Below the pieces are notes generated by a model, which saw nothing but the letters and a program-made list of their open reading frames with translations, searched no databases and had not been told where the DNA came from. A stretch of DNA of 64,000 bases, taken from positions 16,578 through 80,577 of the forward strand of contig NZ_SPMY01000024.1 in the NCBI RefSeq assembly GCF_012939955.1, read 5' to 3'. Origin of the DNA: Candidatus Accumulibacter phosphatis (GTDB lineage Bacteria > Pseudomonadota > Gammaproteobacteria > Burkholderiales > Rhodocyclaceae). Numbering within the stretch: the first letter of the stretch is position 1; every line of letters starts with the position of its first letter. The translations under genes were made by a program, and so were the position numbers. This document shows, in pieces, positions 9,006 through 16,407 of this stretch.

Positions 9006-9340
9006 GCCCGGCGACCATCATCAGAGAGGCGGCGGGGGACGGGGTGAATCTCTCGTTATCGGAGGCTGAGACGATCAAGGCGGCGGGCGACCAGGCCGCG
9101 GTCAATCGCTGGCTTCCGGCGATCCGAGCGCACAAGGCTTTCATTGTCGTGCTACTGGTTGACGCTGCGGTACGCCGCTGGCTGGCAGCGATCGGCGAAA
9201 CCGACCAAGAAACCATAGACGAGGTGCTTGCCGCGTGCCGGCGAGACAGTGAGGTGCGGGCGTACTTCCTTGGACGTGCCCGAAACGCTGGAATGGACGC
9301 GCATTCAAGCGCCGGGAAGGTGGTCGACACGACATGCTGA
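9002..9340 (+). CDS. Small protein with TubC-N-like docking segment
   Basis: The 112-aa product starts ATIIREAAGDGVNLSLSEAETIKAAGD and continues AAVNRWLPAIRAHKA, a pattern I associate with small mobile-element proteins annotated as TubC N-terminal docking domain-like. In polyketide/peptide synthetases that domain mediates protein-protein docking; in a replication module its role is unknown. The C-terminal half is helical. The ATG overlaps the ATPase stop (ATGA), so the two are probably made together and may interact. Confidence 0.6.
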   Translation: MSPATIIREAAGDGVNLSLSEAETIKAAGDQAAVNRWLPAIRAHKAFIVVLLVDAAVRRWLAAIGETDQETIDEVLAACRRDSEVRAYFLGRARNAGMDAHSSAGKVVDTTC

Positions 9341-9622
9341 GAACATCAAAAACCGCAGCGCACAATGCCGATAGCAATTGTAAGCAGGAACCGTGCCCCA
9401 TTTTGAAGTGCATGGCATTGCATGGGTATATGGTGGACATGGTGCGAAAATTGCGTGCAGTGCACTGCACAATGCTAACGGCAACACCGCTTGTGCTGGC
9501 CGCTGGCGTCGCTTTTTGGCGCAGTGGTGTATCGGGTTTGCCGGGGCGTGGTTCGTTCGCTGTGGCGCGTGTGCGTGGCCTTGCTGCGGCATCGCCGATT
9601 GAAATATCAAGGGAGGTACAGA
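9341..9622. other. 282-bp gap within the element, no confident gene
   Basis: All three forward frames are open for part of this stretch, but none has a clear ribosome site or a recognisable product. It contains a GTGCACTGCAC palindrome at 9460-9470. The next gene begins at 9623 with a GGGAGG ribosome site. Confidence 0.4.
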
Positions 9623-10024
9623 ATGGTTTGGGCTAAGGGGCAAAGCGGGAACCCTGCGGGGAAGCCGGCAGGCGCGAGGAACAAGTCAACGCGCATGGTG
9701 CTTGCCATCATGGAGCGCGGCGCCAAGGAAATCACCGAGGCCGTCGTCAAGCTGGCCAAGGAGGGCGACTTGTCCGCGGCGCGATTGGTGATTGAGCGAC
9801 TGCTACCGCCGGCCAAAGATCGCCCGATCTTCCTGGAGCTACCGGAAGCCGACACCGCCGCCGGCATCGCTCAGGCTCAGGCGGTCATCGTGCGGGCTGT
9901 GGCTGCCGGCGAGCTGTTGCCCGGCGACGCCGCTACCTTGGCCGGTATCGTGGAAGTCCGCCGCAAGGCACTGGAGACGCAAGAGCTTGAACAACGGATT
10001 GCCGCACTGGAGGAAACGAAATGA
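9623..10024 (+). CDS. DUF5681-type protein
   Basis: The 133-aa product starts MVWAKGQSGNPAGKPAGARNK, the characteristic DUF5681 motif of small phage and mobile-element proteins, some of which sit near terminases. A GGGAGG ribosome site lies just before the chosen ATG; the open frame extends upstream but loses protein character. The rest is helical (RLVIERLLPPAKD, ELEQRIAALEETK). No terminase large subunit is nearby, so a packaging role is not supported. Confidence 0.7.
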   Translation: MVWAKGQSGNPAGKPAGARNKSTRMVLAIMERGAKEITEAVVKLAKEGDLSAARLVIERLLPPAKDRPIFLELPEADTAAGIAQAQAVIVRAVAAGELLPGDAATLAGIVEVRRKALETQELEQRIAALEETK

Positions 10025-10284
10025 GCACAGCACTTGAACGCCGCGCCGCCAAACTGGAGCAGGCGGCGCGCCCGGCAGAGAAGCAAGTCGACCTGATTGT
10101 TCGGCGCATCATATCGCCCGCTGGCGCCGAGGTTATCCGCGCCAAGATCGGCGACACAATTGTGGACCGCCGCGACGACGAGACAGAGAGCGCATTCGTG
10201 GCACGATCGAAGGGTGAAGCCCTGGCCGCGACTTGCCGCCGGCCTTGTCGCGTGCTTCTTCTACCTGCGGAGGTGCTGCAATGA
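10021..10284 (+). CDS. Small hypothetical protein
   Basis: The 87-residue product overlaps the previous stop and the following start by four bases (ATGA at both). It begins with a helical, charged segment (MSTALERRAAKLEQAARP), then a basic strand-rich stretch (DLIVRRIISPAGAEVI). No domain is recognised. The N-terminus resembles that of the next gene (RRVVRLEKACP), so the pair may be distant paralogues. Confidence 0.55.
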   Translation: MSTALERRAAKLEQAARPAEKQVDLIVRRIISPAGAEVIRAKIGDTIVDRRDDETESAFVARSKGEALAATCRRPCRVLLLPAEVLQ

Positions 10285-10472
10285 GCATGATTGGTAGACG
10301 AGTCGTCAGACTGGAGAAGGCCTGCCCGAGTGGATTGGAAGCGCTTTCAGACCAGGAACTGCAAGTGAGAATCGACGAGATGTGCACCCGGCCAGATGTT
10401 CAAGCGTGGATTGCTCAAGGCGAGGACGACGACCCCGAGCGCGTGCCGGTGCTGCGGCTGCTGTCGCTGTGA
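10281..10472 (+). CDS. Small hypothetical protein
   Basis: The ATG at 10281 follows a GGAGG ribosome site and overlaps the previous stop. The 63-aa acidic product contains ALSDQELQVRIDEM and PDVQAWIAQGEDDDPERV. It is the last gene of the coupled run that starts with the AlpA-like gene. Function is not recognised. Confidence 0.55.
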   Translation: MSMIGRRVVRLEKACPSGLEALSDQELQVRIDEMCTRPDVQAWIAQGEDDDPERVPVLRLLSL

Positions 10473-10484
10473 GCAGACGACGGT

Positions 10485-10700
10485 TTGAGGTGGCGCGCCG
10501 ATCCTGTCGGTTTCGTCGTCTCGTTGAATCTCAAGCGCAGGCATTTGAGCGAAGGCCAGCGGGCAATGGTGGCGGCGAAGATGGCGAATAGTCAAGCTGG
10601 CACGTTCAGCGGCAATCAGCACGTGCCCTCTGCAAATTTGCAGACACCTGCAATCAGCCAAACCAAAGCCGCCGACCTTCTCCAAGTCTCTACGCGCTAC
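10485..10700 (+). pseudogene. Internal fragment of a ParB-like partition/regulator protein
   Basis: The frame encodes WRADPVGFVVSLNLKRRHL then SEGQRAMVAAKMAN and, after a short Gln/Asn-rich stretch, SQTKAADLLQVSTR. This is the internal part of ParB/StrR-like proteins of phages and plasmids (NLxRRHLxESQRAMVAAxxA followed by a helix-turn-helix). The N-terminal nuclease/CTPase fold and the C-terminal part are absent, and the frame loses similarity near 10700. It is therefore a remnant, probably left by a deletion at the joint with the minus-strand membrane gene. Confidence 0.65.
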
Positions 10701-10732
10701 ATGGCAACCGCCATTAGAGATAAAGTGAGCCG

Positions 10733-11242
10733 CTATCGGCTGACTGCGCCGGCGATGATCAAGGCGCCGATCAGAATGGCCATAGGTATCGGTGCTGCAG
10801 CGAAGGCCCCCATCACCGCGAGAATGATTAGCCCACCAATTATCAGAGACGCTAGCTTCTTCACCAAGTCAAGCGCCAGCAACCCCAAACCCTTTGCGAT
10901 ATTGACACCGAGCAAGACATAGCGGCGCCAACGAGGGCCCTCTGCCTGATCCCGTTCTTCCGCCGCATCTGCTAGTTCCTTGATCTCCTCATCGTAGAGG
11001 GCTGTCTGCGATTCTGGGTCAGCAACAAACGCCTGCTTCTTCCGAAAGAAATGCGTCGCGAGGCCTGCGCCAGCAAGCAAGACGACACCAGCCCACCCAA
11101 AGTAAGTAGGCTCATCGCCAACCCACCCGCCTATGCACAGCGTTCCGGCGATCACTGCCGACATGATCGCTACCACGGTGGCATCCTCGCGCCGCAGCTC
11201 TATGGGAATCTCTTCGTAGTGTCCGAACCTTTTCATTGTCAT
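10733..11242 (-). CDS. Hypothetical integral membrane protein
   Basis: The 169-aa product has two hydrophobic N-terminal segments (about 25-65: VVAIMSAVIAGTLCIGG and GWAGVVLLAGAGLAT), a charged central loop (EEIKELADAAEERDQAEGPRWRR) and two or three hydrophobic segments in the last 60 residues. It is the only minus-strand gene in the element and lies at its right side. No family is recognised. Superinfection-exclusion or cargo functions are possible but there is no direct evidence. Confidence 0.6.
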   Translation of the reverse strand: MTMKRFGHYEEIPIELRREDATVVAIMSAVIAGTLCIGGWVGDEPTYFGWAGVVLLAGAGLATHFFRKKQAFVADPESQTALYDEEIKELADAAEERDQAEGPRWRRYVLLGVNIAKGLGLLALDLVKKLASLIIGGLIILAVMGAFAAAPIPMAILIGALIIAGAVSR

Positions 11243-11762
11243 CGGTCTGCAATCGCGTCATAGGATTACGCCTAGAGACTTGGCAGCCTCACGAAAAGTG
11301 TCTCGAACCCCTTCTGCCGCGTCAACTGGTATTTCCCCGCCGGTCGTCGGGTGTACGCGATGCAGTGCACCTTCTCGGGTTTCTTGGAGGAGGCTGGAGC
11401 GATTAAAGGAAGCCGGCCATGAACGAGCGGATCAAGATCGAGCGTTGCGACGTCGCTACCGATATCGGCGGATGGGCTGGCTTCCTTGCTAGGTACAGGG
11501 GGATAACCGCCTATCACAAGGCCAGACGCCGCTGTGCACCACAATGTGCACTACCGGCGATGGTCGATTGGCAGGAACGCTTTAACCACGCTGTATACGA
11601 AGCCCACTTAGATAGCAGGTGCAATCTGGAGTGATCAGCGATGCCGGGCCAGCGCGCCAGGCGCCAGCAAGGACTTTCGTGGTTGTTCTGGCGGCAAAGT
11701 TTCGCTTCAAACGGCCGCTGAGCTGTGATAGTTTGGAGCTTCCTGTCATGGAGGAATAGATT
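11243..11762. other. Element right end and flank, no confident gene
   Basis: Nothing here is a secure gene. A forward frame at 11419-11634 (71 codons, AAAGGA upstream) runs across the proposed right-end repeats. A minus-strand frame ending at 11274 reads HRVHPTTGGEIPVDAAEG then VRDTFREAAKSLG and looks protein-like, but it has no usual start codon and an in-frame stop upstream, so it may be a gene remnant. Confidence 0.4.
11534..11551. repeat. Right-end GTGCACYAC repeat pair
   Basis: GTGCACCAC at 11534 and GTGCACTAC at 11546 are spaced exactly 12 bp, the same motif and spacing as the first copies upstream of the integrase (4861, 4873). The shared stretch around the second copy, CACAATG...GTGCACTACC, also occurs at 4846-4870 with a 3-base difference. 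I read them as element-end (arm or core) sites. Confidence 0.5.
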
Positions 11763-12158
11763 ATGCCTATTGGATTGAGTCGTTTCACATTGAGGAAGGC
11801 AGCATCTGCCGTGTGCGCGGCATTGCTGCTTACCGCCGGTACGGTTGGCGCCACCGAGGAGGTGCCACTGGTCACTGGTACGCACTGGACGACGTCTGCT
11901 CCGGAGGTCAAGAAGGCCTATCTGGTCGGTCTGTCCAATGCCATCCTGGTCGACGTCGCCTATCAGGCAGACAACCCCAAGGCGACCATGAGCGACTTTT
12001 CGCCGAAAGTTGCCAAGGGGATGAAGGGTCAGACACTGGACACGACGCTCGCAGCCCTTGACAACTGGTACGCGGCGCATCCCGATCAGTTGCAACGCCC
12101 GGTGGTCGAGACGATCTGGTTCGAGCTGGTCGTGCCCGGACTCAACAAAAGCAAATAA
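11763..12158 (+). CDS. Exported hypothetical protein
   Basis: The 131-aa product has an N-terminal signal peptide (basic start, hydrophobic AASAVCAALLLTAGTVGA, likely cut after VGA). The mature part contains HWTTSAPEVKKAYLVGLSNA and LDNWYAAHPDQLQRPVVETI and lacks cysteines. A GGAGG ribosome site precedes the ATG. It is 12 bp upstream of a glycine-zipper lipoprotein gene, and its AYLVG...NWYAAHPD layout resembles small periplasmic proteins of the HdeA/Rap1a type, but the match is only suggestive. Confidence 0.65.
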   Translation: MPIGLSRFTLRKAASAVCAALLLTAGTVGATEEVPLVTGTHWTTSAPEVKKAYLVGLSNAILVDVAYQADNPKATMSDFSPKVAKGMKGQTLDTTLAALDNWYAAHPDQLQRPVVETIWFELVVPGLNKSK

Positions 12159-12170
12159 CGGAGGCGAGAG

Positions 12171-12395
12171 ATGAAAACAACTGGATTGGCTTTGGCAACG
12201 GCGGCCGCATTGACCGTTCTCGGTTGTACCAACATGACGCCGCGCGAGCAGGGAACGGTCAGTGGAGCGGCGATTGGCGCGGCTGCGGGGGCGGGCATTG
12301 CCGCCATCTCCGGCGGTAACGGCTGGACCGGAGCGGCAATTGGCGGCGTAATTGGCGCCACGGCCGGTAACATCAAGGGCAAGAACCAACAATAG
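12171..12395 (+). CDS. YMGG-like glycine-zipper lipoprotein
   Basis: The 74-aa product has a lipoprotein signal ending LTVLGC (C19) followed by TNMTPREQGTVSGAAIGAA, and a glycine-zipper pattern of G-x3-G repeats (GAAIGAAAGAGIAAI, AAIGGVIGATAG) as in YmgG and related outer-membrane-associated proteins. It is probably anchored in the envelope and inserts or oligomerises through the zipper. It shares a transcription unit with the exported protein 12 bp upstream. Confidence 0.8.
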   Translation: MKTTGLALATAAALTVLGCTNMTPREQGTVSGAAIGAAAGAGIAAISGGNGWTGAAIGGVIGATAGNIKGKNQQ

Positions 12396-12477
12396 CAACG
12401 AGGCTACGGAACGACCATCGGGCCTTGCGCACCGAGCGGGCCGACTGTTGCTGGGAGTGTTGGTGGGATCGTTGCCA

Positions 12478-12501
12478 GAAGAGCCGCGCAAGCGGCTCTT
12501 C
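12478..12501. terminator. Bidirectional hairpin terminator
   Basis: GAAGAGCCGC and GCGGCTCTTC form a perfect 10-bp stem with a GCAA tetraloop between two convergent genes (the glycine-zipper gene and the minus-strand HdeA-like gene). Confidence 0.75.
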
Positions 12502-12503
12502 GT

Positions 12504-12863
12504 CTATTTGGTGATCGCTTCGTTGCGACCCGAAAAGCGGTCGCTCAGGCGAAATGCCGCATCGCTGACTTCGCCACGCGGGTTGTCATTGCAGTAGCGA
12601 GTGACGTGTTTCTCGACGGTTCCGCTGGACATCGCCGACACCTGCTGGCTGCGATTCACGTAGTTGTGGCCGGTAAGCACGCCGCGTATCCAGGCGACAT
12701 ACAGAGCGCGCTCGTCGGCGTCGGCTTTGGATTCCGTCCAGGCACGGCACGACATGTCGTCGAGGTCGAGCATCTTGACTGGAATCGTGACCGCGCCAGC
12801 GTTGCTGGCGGCCAGGGCGGCAAGCAAAAGGGCGGTGCGCTGTGTGAACTTGCATCGGGACAT
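12504..12863 (-). CDS. HdeA-like periplasmic protein
   Basis: The 119-aa product has a signal peptide (RTALLLAALAASNAGA) and a mature region with two cysteines, DDMSCRAWTES and HVTRYCNDNP, separated by YVAWIRGVLTGHNYVN. Two cysteines framing a helical core fit the HdeA/YmgD group of small periplasmic proteins, some of which protect others at low pH. The start at 12863 has AGGAA upstream; a longer frame to 13034 is not protein-like. It converges on the glycine-zipper gene. Confidence 0.65.
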   Translation of the reverse strand: MSRCKFTQRTALLLAALAASNAGAVTIPVKMLDLDDMSCRAWTESKADADERALYVAWIRGVLTGHNYVNRSQQVSAMSSGTVEKHVTRYCNDNPRGEVSDAAFRLSDRFSGRNEAITK

Positions 12864-13030
12864 CGAGTGGTTCCTCGCCAAGTGGAGAACTGAAGGCTGT
12901 GATTCTCCACTGTACGGCTCGGCGAGTCCATGCCGCCGAAGCAGCAAGCGGCGCGGCGATGGCGCTCGCCTGGCGCGCGCGCGGGTACAATTGCGCTTTC
13001 GCATCACTGTAAAAACCCCGCGTACGCGAC

Positions 13031-13084
13031 TCACGAATCTCCCTTCTCCCCGCTGCGGGAGAAGGGCCGGGAAAGAGGGGGGGC
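13031..13084. repeat. Dispersed palindromic repeat, copy 1
   Basis: TCACGAATCTCCCTTCTCCC, then CGCTGC, then GGGAGAAGGGCCGG forms a strong hairpin. The same element in the opposite orientation is at 42724-42770 (CCGGCCCTTCTCCCGCA ... TTCGTGA). It is intergenic, just upstream of gmk. Confidence 0.7.
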
Positions 13085-13149
13085 AGTCATGACTTTCATG
13101 ATTGGAGGTCCCTCAACATGTGGTGACCATTAGCTGGCCAGGAAGAACC

Positions 13150-13758
13150 ATGATCGGAGATCTCTACATTGTCACGGCGCCTTCAGGCGCTGGCAAAACG
13201 ACCCTGGTGCGACACCTGCTTGAGAACGATCCGCGCATCCGGGTGTCGGTTTCTCATACCACGCGGGCGCCGCGAGCTGGTGAACGCGATGGTTTCGAAT
13301 ACCACTTCATCGGCGTCCAGGATTTTCTCGACAAGGTCGGGAGCGACGACTTCCTCGAATGGGCACAGGTACATGGCAACTATTACGGGACATCGACCAG
13401 CGGCATCGAAGCGGCCCTGCAAGCCGGCCAGGACGTGCTCCTGGAGATCGACTGGCAGGGTGCGCAGCAGGTACGTCGCGTATTTCCGGCGGCAATCGGC
13501 GTCTTCATCCTGCCACCGTCGCTTGGCGAGCTCGAGCGTCGTCTTCGCGGGCGCGCGACCGACAGCGACGAGACGATTGCCCGGCGCGTCGCCGCGGCGC
13601 GGGAAGAGATGCGCCATGTCGACGAATTCGACTATGTTATTATCAACGACGATCTACAGCGAGCGCTGCTCGACCTATTGGCGGTGGTTCACGCCTCGCG
13701 GCTTCGCTGCCCCGTACAGCGCCGGCGCCATTCCATCCTTTTCGCAACAATGCTTTGA
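13150..13758 (+). CDS. gmk: Guanylate kinase
   Basis: Guanylate kinase phosphorylates GMP to GDP. The product from this start is 202 aa, the usual size, beginning [20 protein letters not shown] with the P-loop APSGAGKTT. The GMP-site segment [21 protein letters not shown] and the lid region [16 protein letters not shown] follow. GGAAG lies six bases before the ATG at 13150; an upstream in-frame ATG at 13102 would add non-conserved residues. It leads gmk-rpoZ-spoT, a conserved stringent-response neighbourhood linking GTP pools and ppGpp. Confidence 0.95.
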   Translation: MIGDLYIVTAPSGAGKTTLVRHLLENDPRIRVSVSHTTRAPRAGERDGFEYHFIGVQDFLDKVGSDDFLEWAQVHGNYYGTSTSGIEAALQAGQDVLLEIDWQGAQQVRRVFPAAIGVFILPPSLGELERRLRGRATDSDETIARRVAAAREEMRHVDEFDYVIINDDLQRALLDLLAVVHASRLRCPVQRRRHSILFATML

Positions 13759-13777
13759 TTCTCCTGGGAGATTTTGC

Positions 13778-13984
13778 ATGGCACGAGTGACCGTAGACGA
13801 CTGTCTGCAGCGCATACCAAATCGTTTTCAGATGACCCTGGCCGCGACCTACCGCGCCCGTCAGCTTGCTGCCGGCGCAACACCGCTGGTTGATGGTGGC
13901 CGTGACAAGCCAACGGTAATTGCCCTGCGCGAGTTGGCCGCTGGCAAGGTCGGTCTGGAAGTTCTCAACCGCGGTCAAGCCTGA
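13778..13984 (+). CDS. rpoZ: RNA polymerase omega subunit
   Basis: The 68-aa product has the omega signature [17 protein letters not shown], then [16 protein letters not shown] and [16 protein letters not shown]. Omega assists beta-prime folding and forms part of one ppGpp binding site on RNA polymerase, which fits its position between gmk and spoT. A GGGAG ribosome site precedes the ATG. Confidence 0.95.
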   Translation: MARVTVDDCLQRIPNRFQMTLAATYRARQLAAGATPLVDGGRDKPTVIALRELAAGKVGLEVLNRGQA

Positions 13985-14014
13985 ACCTCGCGGACCAGTT
14001 TTCCGTGTGTCACC

Positions 14015-16237
14015 GTGGATCCAGTGGTCACCGCGAGCATTTCAGCTGCCCCAGCTGAGCTAGCGGTGGCTGACAAGCCCTCGGACTTCCTCCCTCCCGA
14101 GGATGATCCCGCGTACAGCGTCTTCATCGACAGCCTGAATTACCTGTCGGAGGACGAAATCAATCTGGTTCGCAAGGCCTATCTGTTTGGCGAGGAAGCG
14201 CATCGCGGACAGGTCCGCAAGTCGGGAGAGCCGTATATCACGCATCCCCTGGCGGTGGCCGGCGCCATCGCCGAGTGGAAGATCGACGTCGAGGGAGTGG
14301 TCGCTGCACTGCTGCACGACGTGATGGAGGATACGGCGGTCAGCAAGGCCGAGATCGTCGAACACTTCGGCAAACCGGTCGCTGACCTGGTCGATGGCCT
14401 GTCGAAACTCGACAAGATCGAGTTTCAGTCGCAGGAAGATGCGCAGGCCGAGAACTTCCGCAAGATGCTGATGGCCATGGCACGCGACCTGCGCGTGGTG
14501 CTGATCAAGCTGGCTGACCGCCACCACAACCTGCAGACGATGGCGGCGGTTCGCGTCGACAAGCGCCGTCGCATCGCCCGCGAGACGCTGGAAATCTATG
14601 CGCCGATTGCCGGTCGGCTGGGCCTCAGTACGCTTTTCAACGAGCTGCAGGATCTGTCGTTCCAGCTGATCTACCCGATGCGCGCGCGTGTTCTTGGGCG
14701 CGCCCTGAAAGCGGCGCGTGGCAACCGGCGCGAGTTGCTGTCGCGGATTCTCGAGGGCATCAAGGGCAAACTGAACGCTGCCGATATCGAGGCGCAGGTT
14801 TTCGGTCGCGAGAAGAGTCTCTATTCGATCTATCGCAAGATGCTCGACAAGCGCCTGTCGTTTTCTCAGGTGCTCGATGTTTACGGATTTCGCGTCGTCG
14901 TCAAGGACGTGCCCACCACCTATCTCACCCTCGGTTCGCTGCATGCGCTCTACAAGCCGGTGCCGGGGAAGTTCAAGGACTATATAGCCATCCCCAAGCC
15001 GAACGGCTATCAGTCTTTGCACACCACCTTGATCGGTCCGCACGGGACGCCGTTCGAGGTGCAGATTCGTACGGCGGCGATGGACAAAGTGGCGCAGGAA
15101 GGGATCGCTTCGCACTGGTTGTACAAGGGCAGCGACTCGCTCGGCGAAGCGCTGCAACAGAAAACGACCAAGTGGTTTCACTCTTTGCTGGAGCTGCAGA
15201 GTTCAACCGGTGATTCCTCGGAGTTCCTCGAACACGTCAAGGTCGACCTCTTCCCGCACGAGATCTACGTCTTCACCCCGAAGGGCAAGATCATCGCCTT
15301 GCCGCGCGGTGCGACGGCGGTCGACCTCGCTTACGCCGTGCACACCGATATCGGCAATCACAGCGTCATTGCCCGGGTCAACTTCAACCTGGTGCCTCTG
15401 GCCACCGAGCTTGTCAGTGGCGATAGCGTCGATATCGTTACCGCAGCCGATGCCCACCCGAGTGCCGAGTGGCTGACGCACGTCAAGACGGGTCGGGCGC
15501 GCAGCAAAATTCGCCACTACCTGAAAACGGCGCACCAGGACGAGTCCACGGCGCTGGGTGAAAAGATGCTTGGGCAGGAGTTGCGGGCGCTTGGCATCAG
15601 CGCCTCCGAGGTGCCAGTGGCGCGCTGGAGGAGTGTGCTGCGCGATTCCGGAAACCGACTGGTCAAGGAGGTCTACACCGACATTGGGCTCGGTTTCCGC
15701 CTGGCCGGCGTGGTCGCTCGCCGCCTGTTGAACAAGGAGAGCGCGTCGCTGCCTGCCGACAAGAGCAAGCCGGGCAGTTCCCTGGTCATTCGTGGCAGTG
15801 AAGGGATGGCTGTTCAGTTTGCGCCCTGCTGCCAGCCGATCCCCGGCGATCCGGTCATCGGTTCGATCTGGAAGGGCAAGGGGCTGGTGATTCATACCCA
15901 TGATTGCCCTGCGATCCGCAGAGCCCGCAAGGCCAGACCGGCGAAGTGGATCGATGTCGAGTGGGCGCCGGAAGCGGGCCAACTGTTCAGTGTCCGCCTG
16001 CAGGTCGTGGTCCAGAATACCCTCGGTGCCTTGGGCAGGATTGCCACCGAGATATCCAGTTCCGGAACCAATATTCTGAATGTCCACATGGACGAAAAAG
16101 ACTCCGGGCTGTACACGACCTTGCATTTTACGGTCCAGGTCGCTGATCGCACCTCACTGGCGCGCCTGATGCGCAGCCTGCGCCGCATTCCCGAAGTGGT
16201 CCGTATCGCTCGCGAGCAAGGGCTCCCGGCGGCCTGA
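14015..16237 (+). CDS. spoT: Bifunctional (p)ppGpp synthetase/hydrolase
   Basis: The 740-aa protein has the full Rel/SpoT layout: HD hydrolase domain with H77, H101-D102 and ED 105-106 (LLHDVMEDT), synthetase domain (DVYGFRVVV, IPKPNGYQSLHTT, EVQIRT), TGS domain (IYVFTPKGKI, GATAVDLAYAVHT), a helical region with FAPCCQPIPGD, and a C-terminal ACT domain (NTLGALGRIATEIS). The intact HDxxED motif argues for hydrolase activity as in SpoT rather than RelA. A GTG start is used; the ribosome site is weak. It is third in gmk-rpoZ-spoT. Confidence 0.93.
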   Translation: MDPVVTASISAAPAELAVADKPSDFLPPEDDPAYSVFIDSLNYLSEDEINLVRKAYLFGEEAHRGQVRKSGEPYITHPLAVAGAIAEWKIDVEGVVAALLHDVMEDTAVSKAEIVEHFGKPVADLVDGLSKLDKIEFQSQEDAQAENFRKMLMAMARDLRVVLIKLADRHHNLQTMAAVRVDKRRRIARETLEIYAPIAGRLGLSTLFNELQDLSFQLIYPMRARVLGRALKAARGNRRELLSRILEGIKGKLNAADIEAQVFGREKSLYSIYRKMLDKRLSFSQVLDVYGFRVVVKDVPTTYLTLGSLHALYKPVPGKFKDYIAIPKPNGYQSLHTTLIGPHGTPFEVQIRTAAMDKVAQEGIASHWLYKGSDSLGEALQQKTTKWFHSLLELQSSTGDSSEFLEHVKVDLFPHEIYVFTPKGKIIALPRGATAVDLAYAVHTDIGNHSVIARVNFNLVPLATELVSGDSVDIVTAADAHPSAEWLTHVKTGRARSKIRHYLKTAHQDESTALGEKMLGQELRALGISASEVPVARWRSVLRDSGNRLVKEVYTDIGLGFRLAGVVARRLLNKESASLPADKSKPGSSLVIRGSEGMAVQFAPCCQPIPGDPVIGSIWKGKGLVIHTHDCPAIRRARKARPAKWIDVEWAPEAGQLFSVRLQVVVQNTLGALGRIATEISSSGTNILNVHMDEKDSGLYTTLHFTVQVADRTSLARLMRSLRRIPEVVRIAREQGLPAA

Positions 16238-16407
16238 ACCTGGAAACAGCCGTTGAGCCAGCATTCCCTTTTCCCAGTGTTTCCCCTCGCTCTCGCGGAA
16301 GCGCATGCCATGCCTTCGCGCATCCCCTGTTGCGAGCGAGCCTTCCGGCGGCTTGCACCTTACCCGCGCGGCTTTCTCGGCGCAGCTGCGCCGCAGCGGT
16401 TTTCGGC

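Larger units (their letters stand above)
4850..11560. mobile_element. Small integrative element between yicC and gmk
   Basis: The segment breaks the expected yicC-gmk-rpoZ-spoT order and contains a P4-type integrase at its left edge, an AlpA-like regulator, a CHC2 zinc-finger protein, a RepA-like ATPase and a run of small unknown genes overlapping as ATGA. GTGCACYAC repeats with 12-bp spacing occur near both ends (4861-4913 and 11534-11551). No tRNA gene, capsid, portal, large terminase or conjugation gene is seen, so it resembles a phage-satellite-like or simple integrative element. The boundaries are inferred from the repeats; no exact long att duplication was found. Confidence 0.6.

Noticed and set aside
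9334..9636. 100-codon gene between the docking-like gene and the DUF5681 gene
   Set aside because: Three overlapping frames are open here; this one has no ribosome site, odd composition and overlaps the better-supported start at 9623.
11419..11634. 71-codon forward gene with AAAGGA upstream
   Set aside because: It runs across the proposed element end and has no recognisable domain; the competing minus-strand frame is equally plausible, so I did not list it as a gene.
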